Made by a program: the position numbers and the translations under genes. From an uncultured Chloroflexales bacterium (lineage in GTDB: Bacteria > Chloroflexota > Chloroflexia > Chloroflexales > Chloroflexaceae), in the NCBI GenBank assembly GCA_937902315.1, contig CALGUG010000068.1, positions 1 to 48,746 of the forward strand: 48,746 nucleotides of DNA, read 5' to 3'. The number at the start of each line of letters is the position of its first letter. The stretch's first letter is position 1. Of this stretch, positions 34,171 through 42,508 are shown piece after piece. The notes under the pieces are model-generated. The model made no database searches, was not told where the DNA came from, and saw only the letters and a list, made by a program, of their open reading frames with translations.

Positions 34171-34200
34171 TTGTGACTACTATAGTTGATGAACTATAAA
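34171..34200 (+). promoter_or_regulatory. Possible promoter of the vWA gene with a small operator-like palindrome
   Basis: TTGTGA (34171-34176) and TATAAA (34195-34200) are 18 bases apart. TATAGTT-GATG-AACTATA (34181-34198) is a perfect inverted repeat overlapping the -10. It would allow the vWA gene to be expressed separately from the TadE genes. Confidence 0.45.
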
Positions 34201-34217
34201 CAAGGGGAGATGTCGTT

Positions 34218-36866
34218 ATGAAATTGAAACAACGAAGAAGAGGTGTAGCAGCACTCCAGCGGCGCTCTCCTGGTCAGAGCATTGTGCTGATTGCGCTCGT
34301 CCTCGCTATTCTAGTTGGTCTTGTTGCTTTATCTGTAGATGTAGGCAACGCTTATGCAGAACAGCGAGCTGCTCAGCGTGCTAGCAATGCGGCAGCCGTT
34401 GAAGGCATGCGCGTGATCACAAGTGGTGGCACGAACAGTGACGCCTACAATGCTATAAAAGCAACTTTAGAAGCTCACAAGATCAAAGTGGTTGATGGCG
34501 GCAATGGTGCTGTGGCTGCGCCCGGTGAGCGAGTGCTGAATGCTTACTATGTGTTCGGCGATGGCCGTACCGAGCGTATTCCCATGGCTTCTGACGCCAT
34601 TCCATCGAATGTTCAATATATTAGGGTCGATCTGAGCGGCTCACAGGCAACGAACTTTGCCGGTGTTGTTGGCCAAGGCTCACTGCCTATCAAGGCCGAT
34701 GCGTATGCCAGCTTTGATGTCTGTCCTCCTTATCCGATTGCAGTAGCGCAAGACGCTTTTAGTAACCCAACCTTCCCGAACGCACCTGGTGATGGTTACT
34801 ACAGCGATGAGAACTACCAGCGCAAACCTATGCGCCGTATGTATCTTCGCGATGATGCCAATGCTACCTTGGCGAATCAGACCATTAAGACCGGTGCTGA
34901 CCCGAAAGGACAGTTTGTTTGGCTGCGTTGGCGTGATACAAGCACTGTAGATAAGGCGCTTGAAGAGATCTATAAGGGCTTGATCGATCCTTCTCAGGCG
35001 ACCAACGGTATCGAGGAAGTTTTGGAGCGCGTCCCTGTCGAGACCTTCGATAAGACGCCCGATGACGACGCTTACCCGACCAAGCGCGGTAACCCCAGCG
35101 AGTGGGACTTGATCCGTGGTGGCCCTTATGTTCGCTTCGGCACAGCCTACAGCATTCCTAACCTGCCCAACATGGGTGGTAAGAATGACCCGACTGGCGG
35201 CCAGAAAGCTATCGAAGCCAAGATCACCCAGCAACTGCAGTGGCTGATCGATAATCGTACTTTGATGAACTTGGTTGAATACGATCGTGCAACCCCGAAC
35301 GCTATTCGCCAAGGTGCCAATATTCGTATCGCCGGCTTTGGCGGTTATATGATGGTCTCGTATGGCTATGAGGAAAGCGATTCTAGCTCGTCTGGCAACC
35401 GTGGTTCCGGTTGGTTCATCGATCTCGTCAAGGTTGGCCCGCCGCTGAAGTGTGTTACCAATGAGGGCGAAGTCTTCTTCGACGAGGGCGATAAAGTTAC
35501 CCTGCAAGGCAATGTCTATATTCGCCCTGAGCTTTCGTCGAAGCTCGACGAGCACGCCCCGCTGGATATCGTGATCGTGCTGGACGCCTCCGGTTCGATG
35601 AACTGGACCTGGGAAGGCTATGGTATGTGGGGTTCGCCGATCAATACCCCCGACAACGAGGCTATTCTCCTTGCTAAGCATGGAAAAGTGCCGAAGGTGG
35701 GAGATCCTGTCGACTGTATCGCGTTGCTAAGTTCAACCCTGCCTTGTCAGTCGGCTAACGCTTATGAGGATGCTACACAGCGCCGTCTCTATATTGCAAA
35801 ACAAGCCATTAAAGGCTTTATCGAGCAGTTCCCATGGCAAGAGACCGATCGACTGGCTCTGGTGACCTATCGCGGTGCCGGTAACCCTGATACACTGGCT
35901 ACCGTCTATCCGTCGAGCGGTCTGACCAAGGATATCCCTGGTGTGGCCAATGCTTTGATGAATCAGGCAGCAACCTATAACGGTGATATCTACAAGACCA
36001 TCGGTGCTTCGCCCGGTGCGCTGGGTTTACGCAAAGCACAGCAGGTTCTGGAAGCAGGTGGCGACCCGAGCCGTAACCGTTTCGTGATCTTCTTTAGTGA
36101 TGGTCTCTTGAACGTGAACTTGGAAGGTGTCAATACGGGTATCGAGACGATCGATGCCAACTGGGACCCGCTACGTATCAAGAGCCACTATCCGATCAAC
36201 CAGGCGGTAGAGGTCGCAGAGCAGATGCGATCGACCGAAAATAATAGTTTCCCAACTATTATCTATACGGTGGCTTTGGGTAACACCTACGATATCTCTG
36301 GTCTGCCTTTAACGGCGACCGAGGCCAACGCGCCTTACTTCAATATCGCTAGCGACCCTGGCGCACTAGCGACCCTGTTGGAAAATATTGGTAACCGTAT
36401 TAAGCACGAGGGTTGTAACCCGACCACGCTTATTCCTCAAGCGCCAGAGTTGGGCACAATGTATCGCATGCGTCCTGATGGTACCTTTGTTGTAGCAACG
36501 GGCGAAGATGGTACACCATCTTTGGGTACAGTTACCATTCGTGATACTGCTGGTAACTTTGTTGCCAAGGCTGATATCGGAGCTAACGGCTTCTTCAGTG
36601 TCAAGGGCCTTGCACCGAACACGAACTACATTTTGAGCTTCAATAACGTCAGCGATGACCCCGTCTTCTATATGGGTTACGATGGTAAGTACCGTAACTA
36701 TAGTCGTATTGCGGATCCTAACGGTGAGACCGAAATCATGATACGAACGCAAACGACGGGTATTAACAATATCATCACCCTCAACGACGGTGTCCCTCTG
36801 GTACTCTATTTGACAGGCAAGAACGTTTGTCAAGGTCTTGAAGGTAATACTGGCTCGAACCCGTAG
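34218..36866 (+). CDS. TadG-like protein with von Willebrand factor A domain
   Basis: 882 residues. The N-terminus RSPGQSIVLIALVLAILVGLVAL is a pseudopilin-like leader without Glu5, then a TadG-type start (SVDVGNAYAEQRAAQRASNAAAVEGMR). After about 400 residues of exterior sequence, a vWA domain starts near residue 448: DIVIVLDASGSMNW supplies the metal-binding DxSxS (about 455-459), and FVIFFSDGLLN is the later strand. Tail regions from about 745 look like immunoglobulin or SdrD-B-like beta domains (GTVTIRDTAGNFVAKADIGANG). Such proteins are adhesins or tips of Tad pili. A clear ribosome site AAGGGGAG and a strong terminator bracket the gene. Confidence 0.85.
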   Translation: MKLKQRRRGVAALQRRSPGQSIVLIALVLAILVGLVALSVDVGNAYAEQRAAQRASNAAAVEGMRVITSGGTNSDAYNAIKATLEAHKIKVVDGGNGAVAAPGERVLNAYYVFGDGRTERIPMASDAIPSNVQYIRVDLSGSQATNFAGVVGQGSLPIKADAYASFDVCPPYPIAVAQDAFSNPTFPNAPGDGYYSDENYQRKPMRRMYLRDDANATLANQTIKTGADPKGQFVWLRWRDTSTVDKALEEIYKGLIDPSQATNGIEEVLERVPVETFDKTPDDDAYPTKRGNPSEWDLIRGGPYVRFGTAYSIPNLPNMGGKNDPTGGQKAIEAKITQQLQWLIDNRTLMNLVEYDRATPNAIRQGANIRIAGFGGYMMVSYGYEESDSSSSGNRGSGWFIDLVKVGPPLKCVTNEGEVFFDEGDKVTLQGNVYIRPELSSKLDEHAPLDIVIVLDASGSMNWTWEGYGMWGSPINTPDNEAILLAKHGKVPKVGDPVDCIALLSSTLPCQSANAYEDATQRRLYIAKQAIKGFIEQFPWQETDRLALVTYRGAGNPDTLATVYPSSGLTKDIPGVANALMNQAATYNGDIYKTIGASPGALGLRKAQQVLEAGGDPSRNRFVIFFSDGLLNVNLEGVNTGIETIDANWDPLRIKSHYPINQAVEVAEQMRSTENNSFPTIIYTVALGNTYDISGLPLTATEANAPYFNIASDPGALATLLENIGNRIKHEGCNPTTLIPQAPELGTMYRMRPDGTFVVATGEDGTPSLGTVTIRDTAGNFVAKADIGANGFFSVKGLAPNTNYILSFNNVSDDPVFYMGYDGKYRNYSRIADPNGETEIMIRTQTTGINNIITLNDGVPLVLYLTGKNVCQGLEGNTGSNP

Positions 36867-36875
36867 GTTATGAGA

Positions 36876-36917
36876 GATCTAGGAAGGGCCTTTAAAGCTC
36901 TTCCTAGATCCTTTTTT
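36876..36917 (+). terminator. Strong intrinsic terminator after the vWA gene
   Basis: GATCTAGGAAG (36876-36886) pairs with CTTCCTAGATC (36900-36910), then CTTTTTT. It lies 10 bases beyond the stop. Confidence 0.9.
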
Positions 36918-37061
36918 GATTACCACTCGTTACTTCTACATTACTCGACTGCTACTAGGTATTCCCGTTCAGGCTTATTGGAGCTGTATTTCTAAAATCT
37001 TGCCTCCATACCTTTATTCCCGTTTGGTGTAGATAACTCTAGAAATCAAGGAGGCTTCACC

Positions 37062-39473
37062 GTGCGACATAGTATTATGTATCGCTGGATGCCCTACATA
37101 AGTTTGATATGTATTGCGGTTATAATCGGTTTCCTTATTCCTGTGAAACCTGTAGCCGCAAAACGTGTAGAGGTCCGTTCAGTCACGGATCTTATTCCTG
37201 AGTTCGATAAAGGTACAACCTATCGAACTTCGATTACTCCTGATGAGAGTGGCGGCCTAGAAAATGACGGAGCGGTTGAGCTTGCTCCAGTTGGCTATAT
37301 TGAGGGCTGGAATCAGTCTTCATTCGGGCTTCCTGAGAACGTCACCGACCACGCAGCGGTTGAATTAAATGGCCGTATCTATGTCCTCGGTGGCAACGTC
37401 TACGATTCGAGTAGTAATACCAGCGGCAGAACTGCACATGTATGGATGGCACAGCCTGGTGATAATGGCTTGATCGGTAGCAACTGGTCAGCTCGAAGTG
37501 ACCTGCCGCCTGTACCAGATACTCCTGCATGTTCGGGAACAGTGAATCCTAGCCCTGCACGTAGCTCGCTCGCTGCTGTATCGATTTCGACCGGCAATAG
37601 TGGTTGGATCTATGGGATCGGTGGCTTGGTGCAACGTGTTGGTGGAACAACGTCTTTCTCGATCGGCGCGGTGGCGGTTGGAAAAGTCGATGCTAGCGGT
37701 GCTGTAACCTGGACGAGCCCTGAAGAGTTCTGTTTGCCAAGGAATCTCGATAGTGCATCGGCGGCAGTTGTCGAGCTTAATGGCGAACACTACATCTATG
37801 TCGTGGGCGGTATGAGCCGCGCAAACACCACTATGCCCCTGACTAGCGTGTATGTCGCCAAGGTCAATACCTCGACTGGCGCTTTAAGCAAGCCCAGCGA
37901 TGGCACTCCTGGTTGGCAGACCCTCGCTTCCACTGTTCCTGTACCGGATGTGAATCTCCAGGGCGATGAGGGCGTCTTCAATGGGGCAATGGTTGCCACA
38001 AAGGGAGAGGTAAACGGCAAGCTCTATCACGCTCTGTTCTATATGGGAGGGTATACCCATGGTAGTACGGCGAGCGCGCTTGTTTATCGCGGTGTGATCG
38101 ACCCTGACACCAAGGAAGTTGCCTGGCAGTCATCATTGGAAGGTAATCCAACTTTCAGCGCATCTTTGGATACAGCTCGTTTCGGTTTACGAGCGGTTGT
38201 CTACGATAACACCAATATTATGGTGATCGGCGGCCAGAACGGCAACAATCCGCCCTTCAATAATGTATTATCGAACATTCTCGATGATAAGCTTGAGCTG
38301 AAGATCCCTGATAGCACTGCTAGCTTCTATGAGAACGATAAGGTGCTGCCAGCCAACAGAGGTCGCGCTAATCATGCAGCCGTGATTGTTCCTGTAGGAA
38401 GCGATCACTATGTATATGTCTTGGGCGGTGTTGGTAGTTCGGTCAACGATAACAATGGTCGCCCAAATAACACCGTCTTCTATGGCAAGATTTCTAAGGA
38501 GCCCAACGATGCGGCGGGATACGCCTTAAACGGTTGGTATTATTCGGAGAGCTATCAAATTGGTAGCGCCAGTAAAAGCGCACGTCTGTTGGCGATTCGC
38601 TGGAATGCGAATATTGACATGGCTTCCAATGTCGATATTCGTATGGAGTATCGCACGAATAATAATCCAGATAAACTCGATAGCGCTTGGTCTCCTTGGA
38701 CCCTAGCAAAGGATTCGAGAACGCCAGATGAGCGCAACTCGATAGATGGTTCTAACGCTGATACCCTGCCAGAAAGCTTGAACTTTATCTTCTTTGAGTA
38801 TCGAGCTTTCTTAAGCACTACCAAGCCGCTTACGGGTGGCTGGAAAACGCCAACCCTTTTGAAGGTTGGTATTGAGATCGAGGTTGATGGTTACCCGAAT
38901 CTGATTGTGGTTGGCAATCAGACTAAGGCCGTACAAATTGACAATCAAGTACGTCGTCTTGATGTAACGATTGCCAATAGTAATCCATCTAACTGGCCTG
39001 GCAATGATCCATTACTCCCGGTTGATGATGGCTCAAACGGTACCTTCTTCGTCGATGTTTATGTTTATAAGCCTGGCGAGGCGGCTCCGAAGCCGACGGT
39101 TGGTGGCAGTGGGCATGCCTGCGCTCAGATGAAACAGCGCGATTTCCCTCCGGGAGCGCAATATACCATTAGAAACTGGTATAAGGCTACATCGGCGGAT
39201 TGTGCTAATCCCGCGGACGCTTTTAATATCTCAACCCTGTTCCCAGTAGATGGCGAATATACGGTGTATGTAGTGGTAGACAGCGGTAATGGGCCTATGG
39301 GATTGGTGGCTGAGGCTGATGCGCCCAACACTCAGGGTGAAAGCGACAACATCTATGAGTTTAAGGTGACGGCAACTGCCTGTCCGGCAGAAGGATGTGA
39401 ACCGATCGATCCTGGGGAAGGCCCAGGCTCGCCGATTATTCTATTGCCCATCGTTTCGAAGGGTCTAGACTAA
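37062..39473 (+). CDS. Large secreted kelch-like surface protein
   Basis: 803 residues from a GTG eight bases after AAGGAGG. A signal peptide covers about 1-35 (VKPVAA). Kelch-like units with the typical paired Gly recur: DHAAVELNGRIYVLGGNVYD, SGWIYGIGG, HYIYVVGGMSR, NIMVIGGQNGN and HYVYVLGGVGSS. These predict a beta-propeller at about 75-470. Later parts look like discoidin or CARDB-type beta domains (about 495-770). The C-terminus is short: CPAEGCEPIDPGEGPGSPII then LLPIVSKGLD. The LLPIVSK ending resembles the YLPLV-type endings of many secreted proteins in this phylum (from memory). It sits between the vWA protein and CpaB with its own terminators, so it may be an adhesin used with the pilus. 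Confidence 0.7.
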   Translation: MRHSIMYRWMPYISLICIAVIIGFLIPVKPVAAKRVEVRSVTDLIPEFDKGTTYRTSITPDESGGLENDGAVELAPVGYIEGWNQSSFGLPENVTDHAAVELNGRIYVLGGNVYDSSSNTSGRTAHVWMAQPGDNGLIGSNWSARSDLPPVPDTPACSGTVNPSPARSSLAAVSISTGNSGWIYGIGGLVQRVGGTTSFSIGAVAVGKVDASGAVTWTSPEEFCLPRNLDSASAAVVELNGEHYIYVVGGMSRANTTMPLTSVYVAKVNTSTGALSKPSDGTPGWQTLASTVPVPDVNLQGDEGVFNGAMVATKGEVNGKLYHALFYMGGYTHGSTASALVYRGVIDPDTKEVAWQSSLEGNPTFSASLDTARFGLRAVVYDNTNIMVIGGQNGNNPPFNNVLSNILDDKLELKIPDSTASFYENDKVLPANRGRANHAAVIVPVGSDHYVYVLGGVGSSVNDNNGRPNNTVFYGKISKEPNDAAGYALNGWYYSESYQIGSASKSARLLAIRWNANIDMASNVDIRMEYRTNNNPDKLDSAWSPWTLAKDSRTPDERNSIDGSNADTLPESLNFIFFEYRAFLSTTKPLTGGWKTPTLLKVGIEIEVDGYPNLIVVGNQTKAVQIDNQVRRLDVTIANSNPSNWPGNDPLLPVDDGSNGTFFVDVYVYKPGEAAPKPTVGGSGHACAQMKQRDFPPGAQYTIRNWYKATSADCANPADAFNISTLFPVDGEYTVYVVVDSGNGPMGLVAEADAPNTQGESDNIYEFKVTATACPAEGCEPIDPGEGPGSPIILLPIVSKGLD

Positions 39474-40038
39474 TCTCCTCTGTGGCAGCAAAAACCAGCA
39501 TCGCTGAAAAGCGAACATAATTCAGTCTGAGCTGTGTCCTTCCCTGTTTCACATCGCTACGAAGCAGGGAAGGACATAAAAATTATATTTTGTAGTATTT
39601 CTAATGAAGATCGGTACGAAGAGCGCTATTCTGTTTCGTTTTATAGTTTGTTAACGATTTGGCCGCCGATAATGCCGCTGGGTCATTAAAGTATGCCCGG
39701 AATGACAAAATAGTACTCCCTACAGTTAGTACCACAAGATACTGTACATATCAACCCTGTTTAGTGTAAAATCTTTTCGGGGCACTTATAGTGCTGCGCA
39801 GACGATAAAGATACCCTCTAAATGAGAAAGTAACGAGGCTTCGAAAAATTATTGTTAGACACTCTTTGTGTGGGTTAGGCTCTTATTATTTTTATAAGGT
39901 TTTTGCAATTTCTTTTTTTGAATTGCAGAACGTTTGCATTGTTTTGTCCTGTCTGATCCATTTGCAGCGCCATGCTATAATACAGAACGCGCAAACGCGC
40001 TCCTTCTGTTTGTCTTGGAAAAGGAAGGAATTTAGACT
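39474..40038. promoter_or_regulatory. Gap before cpaB: terminator and AT-rich leader
   Basis: 565 bases without a gene. GTCCTTCCCTG (39536-39546) pairs with CAGGGAAGGAC (39565-39575), a perfect 11-bp stem with an AT-rich but not T-only tail, likely the terminator of the kelch-like gene. The rest is AT-rich. I searched it by eye for a small Flp pilin frame with a GQ-x-x-x-E-Y start and found none. Confidence 0.6.
39973..39981 (+). promoter_or_regulatory. Extended -10 promoter of the cpaB operon
   Basis: TGC-TATAAT is a perfect extended -10, about 58 bases before the cpaB start, which has a GGAAGGA ribosome site. There is no good -35 match upstream. Confidence 0.6.
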
Positions 40039-41064
40039 ATGAGGCGAAACAGGCTTCCGCTTGTTCTTGGATTGATTGTAGCCGCCGCCGCTGCTTTCGG
40101 GCTCTTCTTCATGTTAAGCAGCAACCCTCAAACACAAGCTCCTGTTGAGGAAGCCCAAATCGTTCCAACTCCTGATCCTGGGGTGGAAATCGTCGTTGCG
40201 CGAGCTGATATCCAGGCCAATAAGGTCATTACTGACCAACTCTTGCTAGAGTTAGAGAACATTACCACGAGTGATTATGAGGCAAACAAGTCCCAGTACA
40301 TTACCGATTTCGGCGAAGTGCTGAACAAATTGGCAGTACGGGATTTGCCATTCGGAACTCGTATTCAGCGCCGCGACTTGACTGAGCCAGGTATCTCGCA
40401 ACAACTCCAACCGTCAGATAGTGATCGTCCTAGCGATAAGGCGTATGCTATTCGTGTAGATGCGCTGACTGGCGTGGCCGACCTGATTAGACAGGGCGAT
40501 AATGTTGATGTTGTTGCAACATTCCGAGTGGTGCGTCGCGTAGTTGTGCCGGGTGAGCTCCAGATAGATCAGGATTCTCAACGAGAAACCTTCAGCTACG
40601 AAAACGTTGAGCTTTACACTACAAAGACGATTGTTCAACAGGCTAAGGTTCTTAAGATACTCAAGCCTGCTTCGCCAGAGACAGAAGAAGGTCAAGGCAA
40701 TAACCAACAGCAGCAGTCAAGCGCAACAGTGGAACTAGCTGAAGATGGTCAACCGGTTAATCAGCAACCGGCCAATCCTGAAGCGGCCAGCACCTTTGTT
40801 GATGGTCAATGGATTTTAGTGATCGCTATTAACGATCAAGAGGCGGAGCTGCTCGAGTATGCACGTGTCGCAGATGCGCGTATCTCCTTGGTGTTACGTG
40901 GTTCTGAAGATCAAGAATTTGAGCAGACGATCGGTGCAACGCTCGACCTTTTAATTGCAGAATTTGGTGTACCTCTGCCGCAGCCTGAATCGATGTTTGC
41001 TTATGGTAGAGAGCAGCTGATCCCGCAGCCGACCCGTACACCGGCTCCGACTCGGGTTCCCTAA
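40039..41064 (+). CDS. cpaB: Flp pilus assembly protein CpaB/RcpC
   Basis: 341 residues. One N-terminal membrane anchor (PLVLGLIVAAAAAFGLFFML) is followed by a SAF domain at about 50-125 (EIVVARADIQANKVITDQLLLELE, FGTRIQRRDLTEPGI). The CpaB fold follows (YAIRVDALTGVADLIRQGDNVDVVATF). A Gln-rich stretch (NNQQQQS) and a Pro/Thr/Arg tail end it (PQPTRTPAPTRVP). In Gram-negative Tad systems CpaB lies in the envelope near the secretin. Here there is no secretin gene, so it may instead order the pilus at the wall. First gene of the motor operon. Confidence 0.85.
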   Translation: MRRNRLPLVLGLIVAAAAAFGLFFMLSSNPQTQAPVEEAQIVPTPDPGVEIVVARADIQANKVITDQLLLELENITTSDYEANKSQYITDFGEVLNKLAVRDLPFGTRIQRRDLTEPGISQQLQPSDSDRPSDKAYAIRVDALTGVADLIRQGDNVDVVATFRVVRRVVVPGELQIDQDSQRETFSYENVELYTTKTIVQQAKVLKILKPASPETEEGQGNNQQQQSSATVELAEDGQPVNQQPANPEAASTFVDGQWILVIAINDQEAELLEYARVADARISLVLRGSEDQEFEQTIGATLDLLIAEFGVPLPQPESMFAYGREQLIPQPTRTPAPTRVP

Positions 41065-41085
41065 TCTCGTGTGAAAAAACTCTCC

Positions 41086-41128
41086 CACAGATGCTTAAGA
41101 AGCGGTACAATGCTCTTAGGCATCTGTG
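41086..41128 (+). promoter_or_regulatory. Hairpin between cpaB and cpaE
   Basis: CACAGATGC and GCATCTGTG pair (41086-41094 with 41120-41128), with further TTAAGA/TCTTA pairing inside. Followed by AGGTGTTATTT. It may terminate part of the transcripts and so lower motor-gene expression relative to cpaB. Confidence 0.5.
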
Positions 41129-41179
41129 AGGTGTTATTTATCGCTATAGTGTTAAGAGTGTATTGAGGAGATCTTCACC

Positions 41180-42466
41180 ATGGCTGACGGCAATACGATC
41201 CGTGTCATGATTGTCGATGATATTGTTGACACGCGCGACCAACTCGAAAAGCTACTATTCTTCGAGAAGGATATCGAAGTTGTAGCGAAAGCGAGCAGTG
41301 GCCGCGAGGCCGTGGCCTTCGCGAAGCAGCACCGACCTGATGTCATCTTGATGGACATTAACATGCCTGATATGGATGGCATCGCTGCGACTGAAGCTAT
41401 TCTGACTCAAGATCCCACGATCCAAGTCATTATTATGAGTGTTCAGGGCGAGACCGACTATATGCGTCGGGCTATGCTCGCCGGAGCACGCGAGTTCCTC
41501 ACCAAACCGATTAGCGCAGATGATCTCTATAAATCGATTCGCCATGTACATCGTTTGGCTGCTACACGACCACAAGTTGTGGCTCAGCAGGGTGTTGTAG
41601 GCGGCGATAGTGGGGCTGCTGCAGGTGGAGCTCAGGGTCAGGTTATCGCAGTCTTTAGCCCTAAGGGCGGTGTTGGTACTTCGGTGGTTGCGGCTAACCT
41701 TGCGATTGCGGTACGCCAGCTAACCAATAAAAAGGTTGCGTTGATCGATGGAAACTTTATGTTTGGGGATATGGGTGTGATGATGAACCTCCCCACCACA
41801 AAGACCATCATCGATCTGGCAGAGCGCATCGCCGACCTTGATGCGGAATTATTAAGTGATGTATTGGCTACCCATACCTCACAGGTACGCGTTTTGCTTG
41901 CTCCACCGAACCCTCAAGCGGGCGAGTTGGTAACAGCTGAACACTTACGCACGATTTTGGATCTCATGCGACGAGAGTTTGATTACATTGTTGTTGATAC
42001 TGAATCTTCTATTCAGGATCGCGCAATTACCGTTCTGGATACGGCAGATCGCATCGTTGCTTTAATGACTCTTGAATTGTCGTGTATTAAGAACATCAAA
42101 CTCTTCTTGGAAGTGGCAGAACTGTTAGAGTATCCAAAAGAGAAACTTGCATTGATCTTGAACAAAGCCGACAACCGCTTGGGCTTGAGTGTTGACGCAG
42201 TAGAGCGCAATATTCGCCATAAAGTCGCCTTACAGATCTCAAATGCAGGCTCGGATGTTACGAAATCTATTAACCAAGGTGTGCCCTTGGTGATCGATAA
42301 ACGTTCTCATCAGATGTCGAAGGATATTTTCAACTTGGCAGCGATGTTAACGAACGTTTCGAAAGCAGCCTCCTCAGATAAGGCGGCTGAGGCACCTGCG
42401 AAGGCCGCAAAACCTTCAGAAAGTCGTGGTGGTCTCTTTGGGCGCTTATTTGGCAGCGGTAAATGA
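41180..42466 (+). CDS. cpaE: CpaE: receiver domain fused to MinD/ParA-like ATPase
   Basis: 428 residues. Residues 7-125 are a complete response-regulator receiver: acidic pair DD (13-14), phospho-acceptor Asp59 in LMDINMPDMDG, Ser88 and Lys109. After a Gly/Ala linker, residues about 155-390 form a MinD/ParA-like ATPase with deviant Walker A KGGVGTS (162-168), IDGNFMFGDMG and VVDTESS. A charged Ala/Lys tail ends in FGRLFGSGK. CpaE localises the Tad machine at the membrane. The receiver in many CpaE proteins has lost its key residues, so an intact one suggests real control by phosphorylation. No histidine kinase is near. Ribosome site GAGGAG. Confidence 0.88.
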   Translation: MADGNTIRVMIVDDIVDTRDQLEKLLFFEKDIEVVAKASSGREAVAFAKQHRPDVILMDINMPDMDGIAATEAILTQDPTIQVIIMSVQGETDYMRRAMLAGAREFLTKPISADDLYKSIRHVHRLAATRPQVVAQQGVVGGDSGAAAGGAQGQVIAVFSPKGGVGTSVVAANLAIAVRQLTNKKVALIDGNFMFGDMGVMMNLPTTKTIIDLAERIADLDAELLSDVLATHTSQVRVLLAPPNPQAGELVTAEHLRTILDLMRREFDYIVVDTESSIQDRAITVLDTADRIVALMTLELSCIKNIKLFLEVAELLEYPKEKLALILNKADNRLGLSVDAVERNIRHKVALQISNAGSDVTKSINQGVPLVIDKRSHQMSKDIFNLAAMLTNVSKAASSDKAAEAPAKAAKPSESRGGLFGRLFGSGK

Positions 42467-42508
42467 GTTCACTGATTACGGTTACGGTAATCGTTACGGG
42501 AGGCGTAT

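Noticed and set aside
39474..40038. A hidden Flp pilin gene before cpaB
   Set aside because: The longest plausible frame with an ATG is about 16 codons; no GQxxxEY-type hydrophobic start is present.
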